Shown here one piece after another: positions 1-8,379 of a stretch of DNA of 45,733 nucleotides (position 1 is the stretch's first letter; the number at the start of each line of letters is the position of its first letter). The notes beneath the pieces were generated by a model. The model ran no database searches and was not told the DNA's origin. It saw only the letters and a list, made by a program, of their open reading frames with translations. The translations under genes and the position numbers were made by a program. The stretch comes from Phycisphaerales bacterium (GTDB lineage: Bacteria; Planctomycetota; Phycisphaerae; Phycisphaerales; SM1A02): positions 1-45,733 of the forward strand of contig JANQEQ010000003.1 in assembly GCA_028278245.1 (NCBI GenBank), written 5' to 3'.

Positions 1-1431
1 TCGTCAATCACGGGGAATTTCGACGTGGCATTGTTACCCGGCTTGCTTGAAGATAAATTCATGCGCTTTGAGACGGGTAATGGTTTACGTGGTGGCCAGG
101 TTGAAGTTATCGTCGAGAACCTCGCAGACTTCTTCAACGGCTTTGGCGATCCAGAAACGGAGATCGTCGATGGTTTACCTACCGGAGTGGAACTGGCAGA
201 CTTTGACGGTATCAACGGACTGGACCTTGCCGTCAGTTTCGACGATGACGGCACCACCAATGACGGCGTCATTGTCCTGCTCAACGGCGGAACAGTCGGC
301 GGCGAATGGCAAGGATTCAGCGGGGGAACCACCGTCATCACCACCGGCAACAACCCCAGCGGTATTACCGTGGGTGACTTCGATGATGATACGCACATGG
401 ACATTGCCATCTGCAACGCAGGCGATGATTCCATCCAGGTGCTGTACAACGAATCATCAAATCCGGGCAATCAATTCAATGTCACCACACTCACCCAGAC
501 CGGAACAAATCCTGTTGATATTATCGCCGCAGATTTCTCCGGTGATGGCATTGACGATCTGGCCATATCCAACTCAGGGAATAACACCATACTCATTCTG
601 GATAGTGGCGATGGCTTCAATGTCATGGGCGTGCTCAATCTCCCCGATCCGGGCGCACTGGATCCGGAAGATCTCGATGGCGATGCTGACGCGGACATGA
701 CCGCGTTCAACATGCTTGACGGAACCGTTTCCATATTCTTCCAGGAGAATGGCGTATTCGGACCGGCACAGGTATTGAACGTCGGCCAATCGCCTGAAGC
801 ACTGACGATCCGTGACTTTGATCGCAACGGCTTCAACGACATCATCGTGACCAACGCTGGTGATGACACAGTGTCGGTGATCCTGAACGATGGTGCGGAG
901 CAGTTCCGACCAACGGTGAATCTGCCGGTGGGCGCTGCACCCGGATCGATCACATCATTGGATCTGGAAGATGATGGCGATCTGGACATTGCGTTCATTG
1001 CTGAGGTTGAGATCGAAGGCGTTCCCCAGCGCGGTGTTCAGGTGTTGCGGAACGATCAACAGAATCCGGGTGATCCGCTGATCTTCGCTGATGCGGAGCC
1101 GCTGGATGTTGGTGATGAGCCGCTGTTCGTTGCCAGTGGTCGGCTTGATGATGATGAACTTGATGATCTGATCACGATCAACGGCGATTCAGGCGGCGAT
1201 GGTCGTGGCGGCCAGAGCAGTGTGGTCAACGCACGATTGAACGGTCCCTGCCCGGGTGATCTGACGGGCGACGATCAGGTGAACATCGATGACATCTTCG
1301 CTGTGTTGGGACTCTGGGGTGAATGTACAGATCCCTGCCCGCCATACTGCGCGGGGGATCTCACCGAGGACTGCACGATCAACATCAACGACATCTTCGC
1401 CATCCTCGGTCAATGGGGGCCGTGCGAGTAA
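1..1431 (+). CDS. Secreted FG-GAP/VCBS repeat protein, 5'-truncated, with C-terminal dockerin-like pair
   Basis: The frame is open from the first base, so the true start and any signal peptide lie upstream of the window (first in-frame start codon visible is GTG at 25). The visible 476 residues are tandem repeats of about 60 residues with Asp-rich cores such as DFSGDGIDDLAISN and DFDRNGFNDIIVTN, the FG-GAP/VCBS type that folds as a calcium-binding beta-propeller. The last 58 residues hold two EF-hand-like units, VNIDDIFAVLGLWG and ININDIFAILGQWG, joined by a Cys cluster (CTDPCPPYC) and ending in GPCE. This matches the GC-type dockerin tail of Phycisphaerae surface proteins. Function beyond cell-surface or extracellular binding cannot be told. 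Two other genes in the window (8380-10095 and 10360-12795 on the minus strand) carry the same tail. Confidence 0.85.
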   Translation, partial: SSITGNFDVALLPGLLEDKFMRFETGNGLRGGQVEVIVENLADFFNGFGDPETEIVDGLPTGVELADFDGINGLDLAVSFDDDGTTNDGVIVLLNGGTVGGEWQGFSGGTTVITTGNNPSGITVGDFDDDTHMDIAICNAGDDSIQVLYNESSNPGNQFNVTTLTQTGTNPVDIIAADFSGDGIDDLAISNSGNNTILILDSGDGFNVMGVLNLPDPGALDPEDLDGDADADMTAFNMLDGTVSIFFQENGVFGPAQVLNVGQSPEALTIRDFDRNGFNDIIVTNAGDDTVSVILNDGAEQFRPTVNLPVGAAPGSITSLDLEDDGDLDIAFIAEVEIEGVPQRGVQVLRNDQQNPGDPLIFADAEPLDVGDEPLFVASGRLDDDELDDLITINGDSGGDGRGGQSSVVNARLNGPCPGDLTGDDQVNIDDIFAVLGLWGECTDPCPPYCAGDLTEDCTININDIFAILGQWGPCE

Positions 1432-1468
1432 AACAAACCATTAGCATAGCATCATGATAGAATAGAGA

Positions 1469-3028
1469 ATGCTCGCCGCCGGAATATTAATGCTATCAAC
1501 GGTCATTGGAATGCATGACCTACTGACCGTTGCTGAATCGAGCGACTACCGCGCAACAGCGACATCAGCAGAAGTATCACAACTCCTTGCATCACTCGAT
1601 GGGCGCTCCGAATGTATGAACATCATTGAGATTGGACGCTCGAACGAGGATCGCCCGCTTGAAGTAGCGGTCATTGCCAACCCACCGATCCACACACCTG
1701 AGGAAGCTCATGCAAGTGGGAAGATCATTACGCTCCTCTTTGGCAATATCCATGCAGGTGAAGTGTGCGGCAAGGAGGCAATCCTCATGCTCGCGCGCGA
1801 AGTCACCACGACACCCGACCATCCACTGCTTGATGATCACATTCTGCTTCTTCTACCTAATTACAACCCGGACGGCAACGACCGGATGAGCACGGAGAAC
1901 CGCCGAAACCAGGTTGGCCCAGAGCAGGGTATGGGGCAAAGGCATAATGCTCAGGATCTCGATCTCAATCGTGATTGGACGAAGCTGGAAGCACCGGAAA
2001 CCCAGGCGATGGTTGCCATGCTCAATACGTGGGATCCACACATTACCGTTGATACACATACGACAAACGGCTCACACCATCGCAACGCACTCACCTTCGA
2101 CGGCCCAACGAATCCGGCAACGTACGAGCCGTTGCGTACATTTATGATGAAGAACTTACTTCCAGAGGTTTCCCAACGGCTGCGTGAACGCACCAGCTAT
2201 GCGACATTCTTCTACGGTAACTTCAACCGTGAACACACTATCTGGCATTCCTATTCCGCAGAGCCTCGGTACAGTGCGCCGTACATGGGACTGCGTCACC
2301 ACATGTCAATCCTCAGCGAAGCACACGCTTATGTAAGTTACGAGACCCGTGTGCTTGCGACACGTGAATTCCTCCGCGAAATTCTCCTCTATGCGGCAGA
2401 AAATAAAGAGTATATTCTGAGCATCTGCGCCGAAGCACGACAATTCTCCATAGAGAAAGGGCAAAATCCCCAACCGGACGATGTCATCGCCATTCGTAGC
2501 CGCGTTACAGCATGCCGACAACCCGTCGTGGTGGAAGGGTACGAAATGGTGGAAGACGAAAATGGCCGTCTCCACCCTACCGACGTGCATAAAGATTATA
2601 CCGTCCTGCATTTGGGCCGTTACGAGACGACGACAGCGGTTCGCCGACCGTATGCATACATCATTGATGCAAATTGCCCTCTGATCATCATAGAAAAGCT
2701 GCGCAATCACGGCATCGCAGTTGATCCGTACTCCGGCAGTGCTCGTTTCGAGGTATATACCATCACCGGCATTCAGCCTGCAACGAGGGAGTTCCAGGGT
2801 CACCATCTCGTGAATCTGGAAGTGCTAGCAGAGGTTCGAGATGTAACGATTAAGACAGGGGGTTACATTGTACGAACCTCGCAACCGCTGGGAACGCTAG
2901 CGGTCTTTCTACTGGAGCCGAAGGCTGCGGATGGACTGGCTCGATGGAACTTCTTTGATGATGTGATTGAAGAAGGGGCAGTGTTTCCCGTATATCGAGT
3001 GCGATGCGGATTGGATATTGGGGAATGA
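1469..3028 (+). CDS. M14-family zinc carboxypeptidase, probably exported
   Basis: A 519-residue metallopeptidase of the M14 (carboxypeptidase A-like) family, expected to remove C-terminal residues or cleave peptide or amide substrates. The zinc site is visible as HAGE (H95, E98) and a third ligand H197 in VDTHTTNG; NRDW near 168-171 fits the conserved substrate-binding Asn-Arg. The N-terminus (MLAAGILMLSTVIGMHDLL) is hydrophobic and may be a weak signal peptide or anchor, though it lacks the usual positive charge. The peptidase domain covers about residues 30-330; the remaining 190 residues are beta-rich-looking and not recognised. There is no Shine-Dalgarno sequence. A TAGAAT hexamer lies at 1458-1463, five bases before the ATG, so the mRNA may be leaderless. 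It follows the FG-GAP gene by 37 bp but probably has its own promoter. Confidence 0.85.
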   Translation: MLAAGILMLSTVIGMHDLLTVAESSDYRATATSAEVSQLLASLDGRSECMNIIEIGRSNEDRPLEVAVIANPPIHTPEEAHASGKIITLLFGNIHAGEVCGKEAILMLAREVTTTPDHPLLDDHILLLLPNYNPDGNDRMSTENRRNQVGPEQGMGQRHNAQDLDLNRDWTKLEAPETQAMVAMLNTWDPHITVDTHTTNGSHHRNALTFDGPTNPATYEPLRTFMMKNLLPEVSQRLRERTSYATFFYGNFNREHTIWHSYSAEPRYSAPYMGLRHHMSILSEAHAYVSYETRVLATREFLREILLYAAENKEYILSICAEARQFSIEKGQNPQPDDVIAIRSRVTACRQPVVVEGYEMVEDENGRLHPTDVHKDYTVLHLGRYETTTAVRRPYAYIIDANCPLIIIEKLRNHGIAVDPYSGSARFEVYTITGIQPATREFQGHHLVNLEVLAEVRDVTIKTGGYIVRTSQPLGTLAVFLLEPKAADGLARWNFFDDVIEEGAVFPVYRVRCGLDIGE

Positions 3029-3375
3029 GACGGTAGGAATCTGTAAGTGATTCGGCGTGGTTTTCATAATCAAACTCCCGCCTACTCCCTTGCCCAGTTG
3101 TTTTAAAATATCAGCCGAACGTTGGAGGTATAAGTGTAAACCAGGTCAGGTTGTGAAACATGACGTAAAACTGGATGCGCAAAGCGCGCGCAATAACAAA
3201 CTTACCCCTCAAATCAAGAGTGCATAGAGTAATCGCCATTTACGAAACTAGATAAAAATATGCACGTCTCGCTTGACCAAAAGTTAGGCAGCGCGTATTC
3301 TCATTCGTCTAGCAATATTCCGGTGACAGAATCCCCCCGATTCCAGTTTCGGAGTGAAAGGCAAGGGAACAGGCT
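3029..3375. other. Intergenic region upstream of the feo operon
   Basis: No gene is seen in these 347 bases. The stretch is AT-richer than its neighbours and should hold the promoter of the iron operon. TTAGGCA within 3280-3290 (AAAGTTAGGCA) resembles half of a DtxR/IdeR-type operator, and the same 11 bases recur directly before feoB at 4418-4428. No full palindromic iron box was found by eye. Confidence 0.4.
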
Positions 3376-4140
3376 ATGGCTGCGTCTTCAGCAACTCCAC
3401 TAAGTGAAAGCCTCGAAGACTATCTGGAAGCGATCTTCTGGATTGTCAAGGAGAAACAGGCTGCCAGAGCCAAGGACATCAGTGATCGCCTGAAAGTAGC
3501 CAGATCATCCGTGACCGGTGCCTTGCGTGCCTTGGCTGAACGCAATCTCATCAACTACGTGCCCTACGATGTCATCACACTGACGCGTCATGGCCAGTCA
3601 ACCGCAGAGAAAATTGTCCGGCGACACGAAGTCCTTCGTGATTTCCTCATCAAGGTACTGTCGGTGGAGGAGAAGGAAGCAGACAAGGCGGCGTGTCGAA
3701 TGGAGCACGCGGTGACCAATGAGATCATCGAACGGTTCGTTGCTTTCGCTGAGTTCATCGATCGATGTCCGCGCGCCAACGCCAGCTGGCTTCAAAGTTT
3801 TGGATACCACTGCGAGCATGAGAAGAGTGCAAACGGGTGTGAAAAATGTCTTGAAAGCACTTTAGAAAATGTTAGAGATCAAAGCATGACAAGTAGTTCA
3901 GAGACGACGGAAACCACCACGCTCGATGAAGTCAAGTGTGGTGAAAAAGCATCAATTGTGAGGATTTCTGGTAGCGGGAGCATTCGCCGCAGATTACTGG
4001 ATATGGGAGCAACCAACGGAACCATCATTGAAGTTGAACGCGTTGCTCCCCTGGGAGATCCAATCGAATTGAAGATCAAGGGATATCACCTCAGCTTGCG
4101 CAAGGAGGAAGCCAAGCGAATTATTGTTCAACCCATTTGA
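3376..4140 (+). CDS. DtxR/IdeR-family metal-dependent regulator with C-terminal FeoA-like domain
   Basis: A 254-residue iron- or manganese-responsive repressor, here probably of the feo operon it heads. Residues 8-75 form a winged helix (SESLEDYLEAIFWI start; RAKDISDRLKVARSSVTGAL recognition region). Residues 76-130 are the dimerisation and metal domain, with H84 and C107-x-x-E110-H111 matching the DtxR metal-ligand pattern. Residues 183-254 form an SH3-like FeoA domain. Between them lies an unusual four-Cys patch (C131, C146, C155, C158; HCEHEKSANGCEKC) that could bind zinc or an Fe-S cluster; that is inference. A ribosome binding site AAGGG precedes the ATG by 8 bases. The next gene, feoA, starts 7 bases after the stop, so this regulator is co-transcribed with its presumed target. 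Confidence 0.9.
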   Translation: MAASSATPLSESLEDYLEAIFWIVKEKQAARAKDISDRLKVARSSVTGALRALAERNLINYVPYDVITLTRHGQSTAEKIVRRHEVLRDFLIKVLSVEEKEADKAACRMEHAVTNEIIERFVAFAEFIDRCPRANASWLQSFGYHCEHEKSANGCEKCLESTLENVRDQSMTSSSETTETTTLDEVKCGEKASIVRISGSGSIRRRLLDMGATNGTIIEVERVAPLGDPIELKIKGYHLSLRKEEAKRIIVQPI

Positions 4141-4146
4141 CTAAAC

Positions 4147-4389
4147 ATGAAATGTGAGGATCGCAAATTGAAGAAGCTCACGGACATCAAGAAAGGACAT
4201 CAGGTCCTTGTATCTGAGATAGCGGGCGGTCGAGGATTAAAGTCACGACTCAATGCAATGGGTGTGATTCCTGGAACCTCACTGACCGTGATATCCATGA
4301 ATGGTGGCCCGGCGATTCTTGATGTAATGGGTACACGACTAATGCTGGGGCGAGGTATGGCAAGGAAAGTATTGGTCCAACAGTTGTAA
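4147..4389 (+). CDS. feoA: Ferrous iron transport protein A
   Basis: An 80-residue single-domain SH3-like protein of the FeoA family, which binds FeoB in the cytoplasm and modulates Fe(II) uptake. The family pattern is visible in LVSEIAGGRGLKSRLNAMGVIPGTSLTV and in the closing GRGMARKVLV, and the length is usual for the family. The annotated ATG has no clear ribosome binding site. A TTG at 4168, preceded by GAGGA at 4155-4159, would give a 73-residue product and is an alternative start. It sits 7 bp after the regulator and 38 bp before feoB. Confidence 0.92.
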   Translation: MKCEDRKLKKLTDIKKGHQVLVSEIAGGRGLKSRLNAMGVIPGTSLTVISMNGGPAILDVMGTRLMLGRGMARKVLVQQL

Positions 4390-4427
4390 TGTCAGCATTT
4401 CTTTTTTATTTATGAGGAAAGTTAGGC

Positions 4428-6611
4428 ATGCCGAATCTTTTACGTGAAGACGAAAAAAGCACTTCAAGCTCCGATTCCAGTACACATCAACTTACCGTTG
4501 CGCTGGCGGGTAATCCGAATTCGGGCAAGACCACGATCTTCAACCTCATCACCGGAGCGAGGCAACACGTCGGGAATTATCCGGGAGTGACGGTGGAAGA
4601 AGTCCGTGGTGTGTGCAAGTTCGGTCAGACACGAATGGATGTGATCGATCTGCCGGGAACTTACAGCCTTACCGCATACTCCGCAGAGGAGTTGGTCGCG
4701 CGGCAGGTGTTGACCGAAGGCAAGCCTGATGTCGTAGTCGATATCGTTGATGCATCGAACCTCAATAGAAATCTTTACCTGGCAATTCAAATCATGGAAC
4801 TCCAGCTGCCCATGGTGCTGGCGTTCAATATGTCTGATGTTGCAGCATCACAGGGATTGAAATTTGATCTTGATATGCTGCAGCAGCGGCTCGGTCTGAA
4901 GATCGTTCCGATGGTGGGCAATAAAGGAACCGGTAAAGACGATTTGTTGAGTGCAGTTACGGAAACGACACGACAAGCAGAAACCGCAACTGGTTCTCTG
5001 CCCAATTACGGAGAGGAAATTGAGCGCGAACTGGTGGAGTTGCAGAAAGCTGTTGAGGAATCTGCGTTACTTACTGACCTTCCCCCACGCTGGATTGCGA
5101 TCAAGCTTCTGGAAGGTGATTCTGATATTCGTGAGAAGCTCGCGCACACTGAACTTGCAGATCTGGCCGATAAAGCAGCGCAACGATTGGAGAGTGAGCT
5201 TGGTGATAATCCCGAGGCACTATTGGCCGATCGGAGATATGGATTTATTAACGGCGTATGTCGTGAAGCGGTACAAAGTACGGTTGAATCTCGCCGCCGA
5301 GTCTCCGACCGAATTGACGCCGTCGTTGTAAGTCGCATTCTTGGTTTGCCCATTTTTCTGGGACTCATGTACCTTGTGTTCCAGCTGACATTCACGTTGG
5401 GCGGCCCGCCAATGGAGTGGATTGAGGCAGCATTTGGTTGGCTCGCAGTAACCATTGGCGGGCTCTGGCCCACAGGATCAGAAAGTCTGCTCCGTAGCCT
5501 GCTCCTGGACGGCATCATCGGCGGTGTCGGTGGGGTACTCGTATTCCTGCCCAATATCCTCTTCCTGTTCCTCGCCATCGCGATACTGGAAGACAGTGGT
5601 TACATGGCACGTGCCGCGTTCCTGATGGATCGTTTAATGCACAAGATCGGAATGCACGGCAAGAGCTTTGTCCCCATGCTGATCGGATTCGGGTGTTCTG
5701 TACCGGCCATTATGGCTACGCGAACACTGGAGAGTCGTAAAGACCGACTGGTCACCATGCTGGTCGTTCCCCTCATGAGCTGTGGAGCGCGGTTACCGAT
5801 TTATGCACTGATCATCCCGGCCTTCTTTCCCTCAAAATGGCATGGCCCGATGTTGTGGATTATCTACCTCATCGGTATTGCTCTGGCGGTATTTTGTGCC
5901 TGGTTCCTGAAGAAAACCGTGTTACGTGGTGAGACACCTCCCTTTGTCATGGAGCTGCCCCCCTATCGTTTACCAACGCTCCGTAGTGTGCTGACTCATA
6001 TGTGGAATCGCAGCAGCGCCTACTTGAAGAAGGCGGGCACGATCATTCTGGGTATTTCAATCCTGCTCTGGGCTATGCAGCAGTGGCCGGGATTGTCTGC
6101 CACCCAAGTCGGTGAGTTCGAAACAATGAGAACTGCCATCGCGACGGATTCATCGTTGGATGAATCTTTTCGAGATCTTCGTCTAGAAGAAATCGATTTT
6201 GCTGAAGCAGAAGCAACCTTGCAGTCATCTCTCATGGGACGAGTGGGAAGTGTTCTCGAACCGGTTCTGAAACCCTGTGGCTTTGATTGGAAAATTTCTA
6301 CTGCCATGGTCGGTGCATTTGCCGCGAAAGAGGTCTTTGTCAGTCAGATGGGTATTGTCTATTCACTCGGTGAAGAACAGGATGAGGAATCAGAACCTCT
6401 CCGTGAAAAACTACAGGCAAACTACACAGAGCTGCAGGGTTTCTGCATCATGCTTTTCTGCCTGATCAGTGCACCCTGTATGGCTACGATTGCCGTCACC
6501 AAGCGGGAAAGCAATTCCTGGATGTGGGCGTTGCTTCAACTTGCGGGGCTTACCTTCCTGGCCTGGGTAGTAACGACCGCAGTTTATCAAGCTGGTCAAC
6601 TGATAACGTGA
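4428..6611 (+). CDS. feoB: Ferrous iron transporter B (GTPase membrane permease)
   Basis: A 727-residue inner-membrane Fe(II) importer. The N-terminal G domain shows G1 GNPNSGKTT (28-36), G2 in VGNYPGVTVE, G3 DLPGTYSL and G4 NMSD. The spacer helical domain follows to about residue 290, and the C-terminal part carries the two Gate segments and about nine membrane segments, including ILEDSGYMARAAF and IGFGCSVPAIMATRT with the conserved Cys. A charged soluble insertion lies between late helices (about residues 560-610, EFETMRTAIATDSSLDESF). GAGGAAAG at 4414-4421 is a good ribosome binding site. The length is slightly short of E. coli FeoB but every core motif is present. Cofactor partners follow immediately downstream. 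Confidence 0.97.
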   Translation: MPNLLREDEKSTSSSDSSTHQLTVALAGNPNSGKTTIFNLITGARQHVGNYPGVTVEEVRGVCKFGQTRMDVIDLPGTYSLTAYSAEELVARQVLTEGKPDVVVDIVDASNLNRNLYLAIQIMELQLPMVLAFNMSDVAASQGLKFDLDMLQQRLGLKIVPMVGNKGTGKDDLLSAVTETTRQAETATGSLPNYGEEIERELVELQKAVEESALLTDLPPRWIAIKLLEGDSDIREKLAHTELADLADKAAQRLESELGDNPEALLADRRYGFINGVCREAVQSTVESRRRVSDRIDAVVVSRILGLPIFLGLMYLVFQLTFTLGGPPMEWIEAAFGWLAVTIGGLWPTGSESLLRSLLLDGIIGGVGGVLVFLPNILFLFLAIAILEDSGYMARAAFLMDRLMHKIGMHGKSFVPMLIGFGCSVPAIMATRTLESRKDRLVTMLVVPLMSCGARLPIYALIIPAFFPSKWHGPMLWIIYLIGIALAVFCAWFLKKTVLRGETPPFVMELPPYRLPTLRSVLTHMWNRSSAYLKKAGTIILGISILLWAMQQWPGLSATQVGEFETMRTAIATDSSLDESFRDLRLEEIDFAEAEATLQSSLMGRVGSVLEPVLKPCGFDWKISTAMVGAFAAKEVFVSQMGIVYSLGEEQDEESEPLREKLQANYTELQGFCIMLFCLISAPCMATIAVTKRESNSWMWALLQLAGLTFLAWVVTTAVYQAGQLIT

Positions 6612-6617
6612 AATAAC

Positions 6618-6839
6618 ATGCTGGATACATTGGGAGTCATTTTGATTATAACGTTGGCGGTAGCGGGGTTGGGATTAATGACCTATCGCAAATTGTCAGG
6701 GCAAGGCGGATGCTCCTGTTGCAATCCCGAGGGTGCTTCAGACTCCTCCCCCTCATGTGGTAGCTGCGACGTAGTTGTTGGAGAGGATCAACGTGCGGCT
6801 ACATACACAGAAGTAACCGTCGAGAAAGCAAAGATATGA
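6618..6839 (+). CDS. FeoB-associated Cys-rich membrane protein
   Basis: A 73-residue protein with one N-terminal membrane segment (about residues 5-22) followed by a Cys-rich tail (C32, C34, C35, C47, C50 in GGCSCCNPEG and SCGSC). This is the shape of the small FeoB-associated Cys-rich membrane family found after feoB in many bacteria, analogous in position to FeoC. A role in handling Fe(II) or in stabilising the FeoB complex is inferred from context. It starts 6 bp after feoB, and its stop codon overlaps the next start in an ATGA, indicating translational coupling. Confidence 0.85.
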   Translation: MLDTLGVILIITLAVAGLGLMTYRKLSGQGGCSCCNPEGASDSSPSCGSCDVVVGEDQRAATYTEVTVEKAKI

Positions 6840-7081
6840 GTGATAACTGTAGCAACTCACAAAATATATTTCGGCTGACGCGTTGTGGACACGGTATGTA
6901 CCACCTGTCATTTCGGGGCACCACTCTTCATCTATCTCCTTCAGAAATGAAGAATCTTATCAGATTGATGATCAATGTGACACAACACAATTATGAGGAA
7001 ATTGATGCAGACATTGAACAGGAAGAGGGTGATCGACGTTTGCAGGACCGTTTCATGGATAACTGGAAATATCTTTATTAA
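6836..7081 (+). CDS. Small conserved-looking protein of the feo operon, function unknown
   Basis: An 81-residue soluble protein that I do not recognise by name. It opens with Cys and Asn residues (MSDNCSNSQN). It has a core of RLTRCGHGMYHLSFRGTTLH, a short helix (SEMKNLIRLMINVT) and a very acidic C-terminal half (EEIDADIEQEEGD). The CGHG...H cluster and the acidic tail could bind metal, which is inference only. Its ATG overlaps the stop of the FeoB-associated protein (ATGA at 6836-6839), and the porin gene follows 32 bp later, so it is inside the iron operon. Confidence 0.75.
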   Translation: MSDNCSNSQNIFRLTRCGHGMYHLSFRGTTLHLSPSEMKNLIRLMINVTQHNYEEIDADIEQEEGDRRLQDRFMDNWKYLY

Positions 7082-7113
7082 CTGCTGAATCTTATTATGA
7101 AAGGGTTATTGCC

Positions 7114-8352
7114 ATGGCAGGGCAAGATAGAAGAACGAACTGGAATGGAATCCCGACTTGTAGGGAGATGATGAGCCAGAAGAAATTTGAAAATGGTTTA
7201 TTAAGTGCATTCATGTTCTGGTTCATACTTTGTCTGGTATTCAAGCCCATAACCGTGTGTGGTGATCAAGTAACTCCAACTGAAGTTGCCGATGAAAACA
7301 ACACGGCGCCTTGGGAACAGATTGCTGAGAAGATAGAATTTCATGGGATCATTGCGGCCATCTACCAGTATCAATTCCTCAGCGGATCGTCTGATTCTGA
7401 TGAAGGCGACATTGCGTTCGTTTTTCAACCTGAAATAACATTTCTTCCTACAGATATGGATGAAATCTTTGTCAAGTTCGGCTTCGCCGCAGACAACGCC
7501 CTCAACGACAAGACTCCCTTCAATCTCGCACCCTGGTCGGCCGACCTTGAAGATGACGTTAGAGATATTAACGGACGGACTCGGGATTATCTCCTCACCG
7601 CATGGTACAAGCACACATTTGAATTTGACGGAGGTCATACCCTGGCGTTGACCGGCGGCCTGATCGATTCGGCTGATTATCTGGATGAGAATAACTACGC
7701 CAACGACGAGTTCGCGCAGTTTATGAATGAGTCGTTGGTCAATGGACCCACTGGTTTCTTTCCCTCTTATGACTTCGGCGGGGCAGTGGAATGGGATAGC
7801 GGTCCCTGGTCAGCGCGCGGCGTGGTGATGCATATCGGGGAAAATGACGACGGGAATGAATATACCTACTTCGGGGCACAACTCGGATACACAATTCAGA
7901 CCGATCTGGGCGAGGGGACGTACCGCGCGATCGTGAGCCACGCGACCTCAGATTTTCTGGATAGTGCCGGGGTGGATGAAGAGATGCGGCTGGGGTTGAT
8001 GTTCTCGGCCGATCAGGAGTTGGGTGATATTCTGGGAGCCTGGATCAGGTTCGGCTTTCAAGATGACAGTGCGGCCATCACCTATGATCATTTGTATTCA
8101 GGTGGCATTAACATCAGTGGCAAATTCTGGGGCCGTGAGCAGGATGACATCGGAATTGGTTTTGCGCATCTGCACGGCGGTAATCTTGATCTTGATAAGT
8201 CCAACGTGTTTGAGGCCTATGCCAGATTTGGATTGACGGAGATGGTCGCACTCACGCTCGATGCCCAATATTTAGATGATGATTACAACTTCGGTACAGG
8301 TGAAGATGTTGACGGCTGGATCCTTGGCATGCGCATGGTAGTAGAGTTCTAG
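7114..8352 (+). CDS. Outer-membrane porin of OprB-like type, last gene of the feo operon
   Basis: A 412-residue beta-barrel protein. After an N-terminal export signal (hydrophobic core LLSAFMFWFILCLVF about residues 29-43, cleavage expected near VCGDQ) the chain alternates short amphipathic strands with Asp/Gly-rich turns and ends in GMRMVVEF, with the terminal Phe typical of Omp85-inserted barrels. The pattern resembles carbohydrate-selective porins of the OprB family. AAAGGG eight bases before the ATG at 7114 supports this start, giving a long n-region. A second ATG pair at 7168/7171 would give a more ordinary signal peptide. Being co-directional and 32 bp behind the iron genes, it probably lets Fe(II) or a small ligand cross the outer membrane; that role is inferred from position. 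It converges on the minus-strand gene ending at 8380. Confidence 0.8.
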   Translation: MAGQDRRTNWNGIPTCREMMSQKKFENGLLSAFMFWFILCLVFKPITVCGDQVTPTEVADENNTAPWEQIAEKIEFHGIIAAIYQYQFLSGSSDSDEGDIAFVFQPEITFLPTDMDEIFVKFGFAADNALNDKTPFNLAPWSADLEDDVRDINGRTRDYLLTAWYKHTFEFDGGHTLALTGGLIDSADYLDENNYANDEFAQFMNESLVNGPTGFFPSYDFGGAVEWDSGPWSARGVVMHIGENDDGNEYTYFGAQLGYTIQTDLGEGTYRAIVSHATSDFLDSAGVDEEMRLGLMFSADQELGDILGAWIRFGFQDDSAAITYDHLYSGGINISGKFWGREQDDIGIGFAHLHGGNLDLDKSNVFEAYARFGLTEMVALTLDAQYLDDDYNFGTGEDVDGWILGMRMVVEF

Positions 8353-8379
8353 TGGGGGATTCCTTTACGTTTGGTGTAG

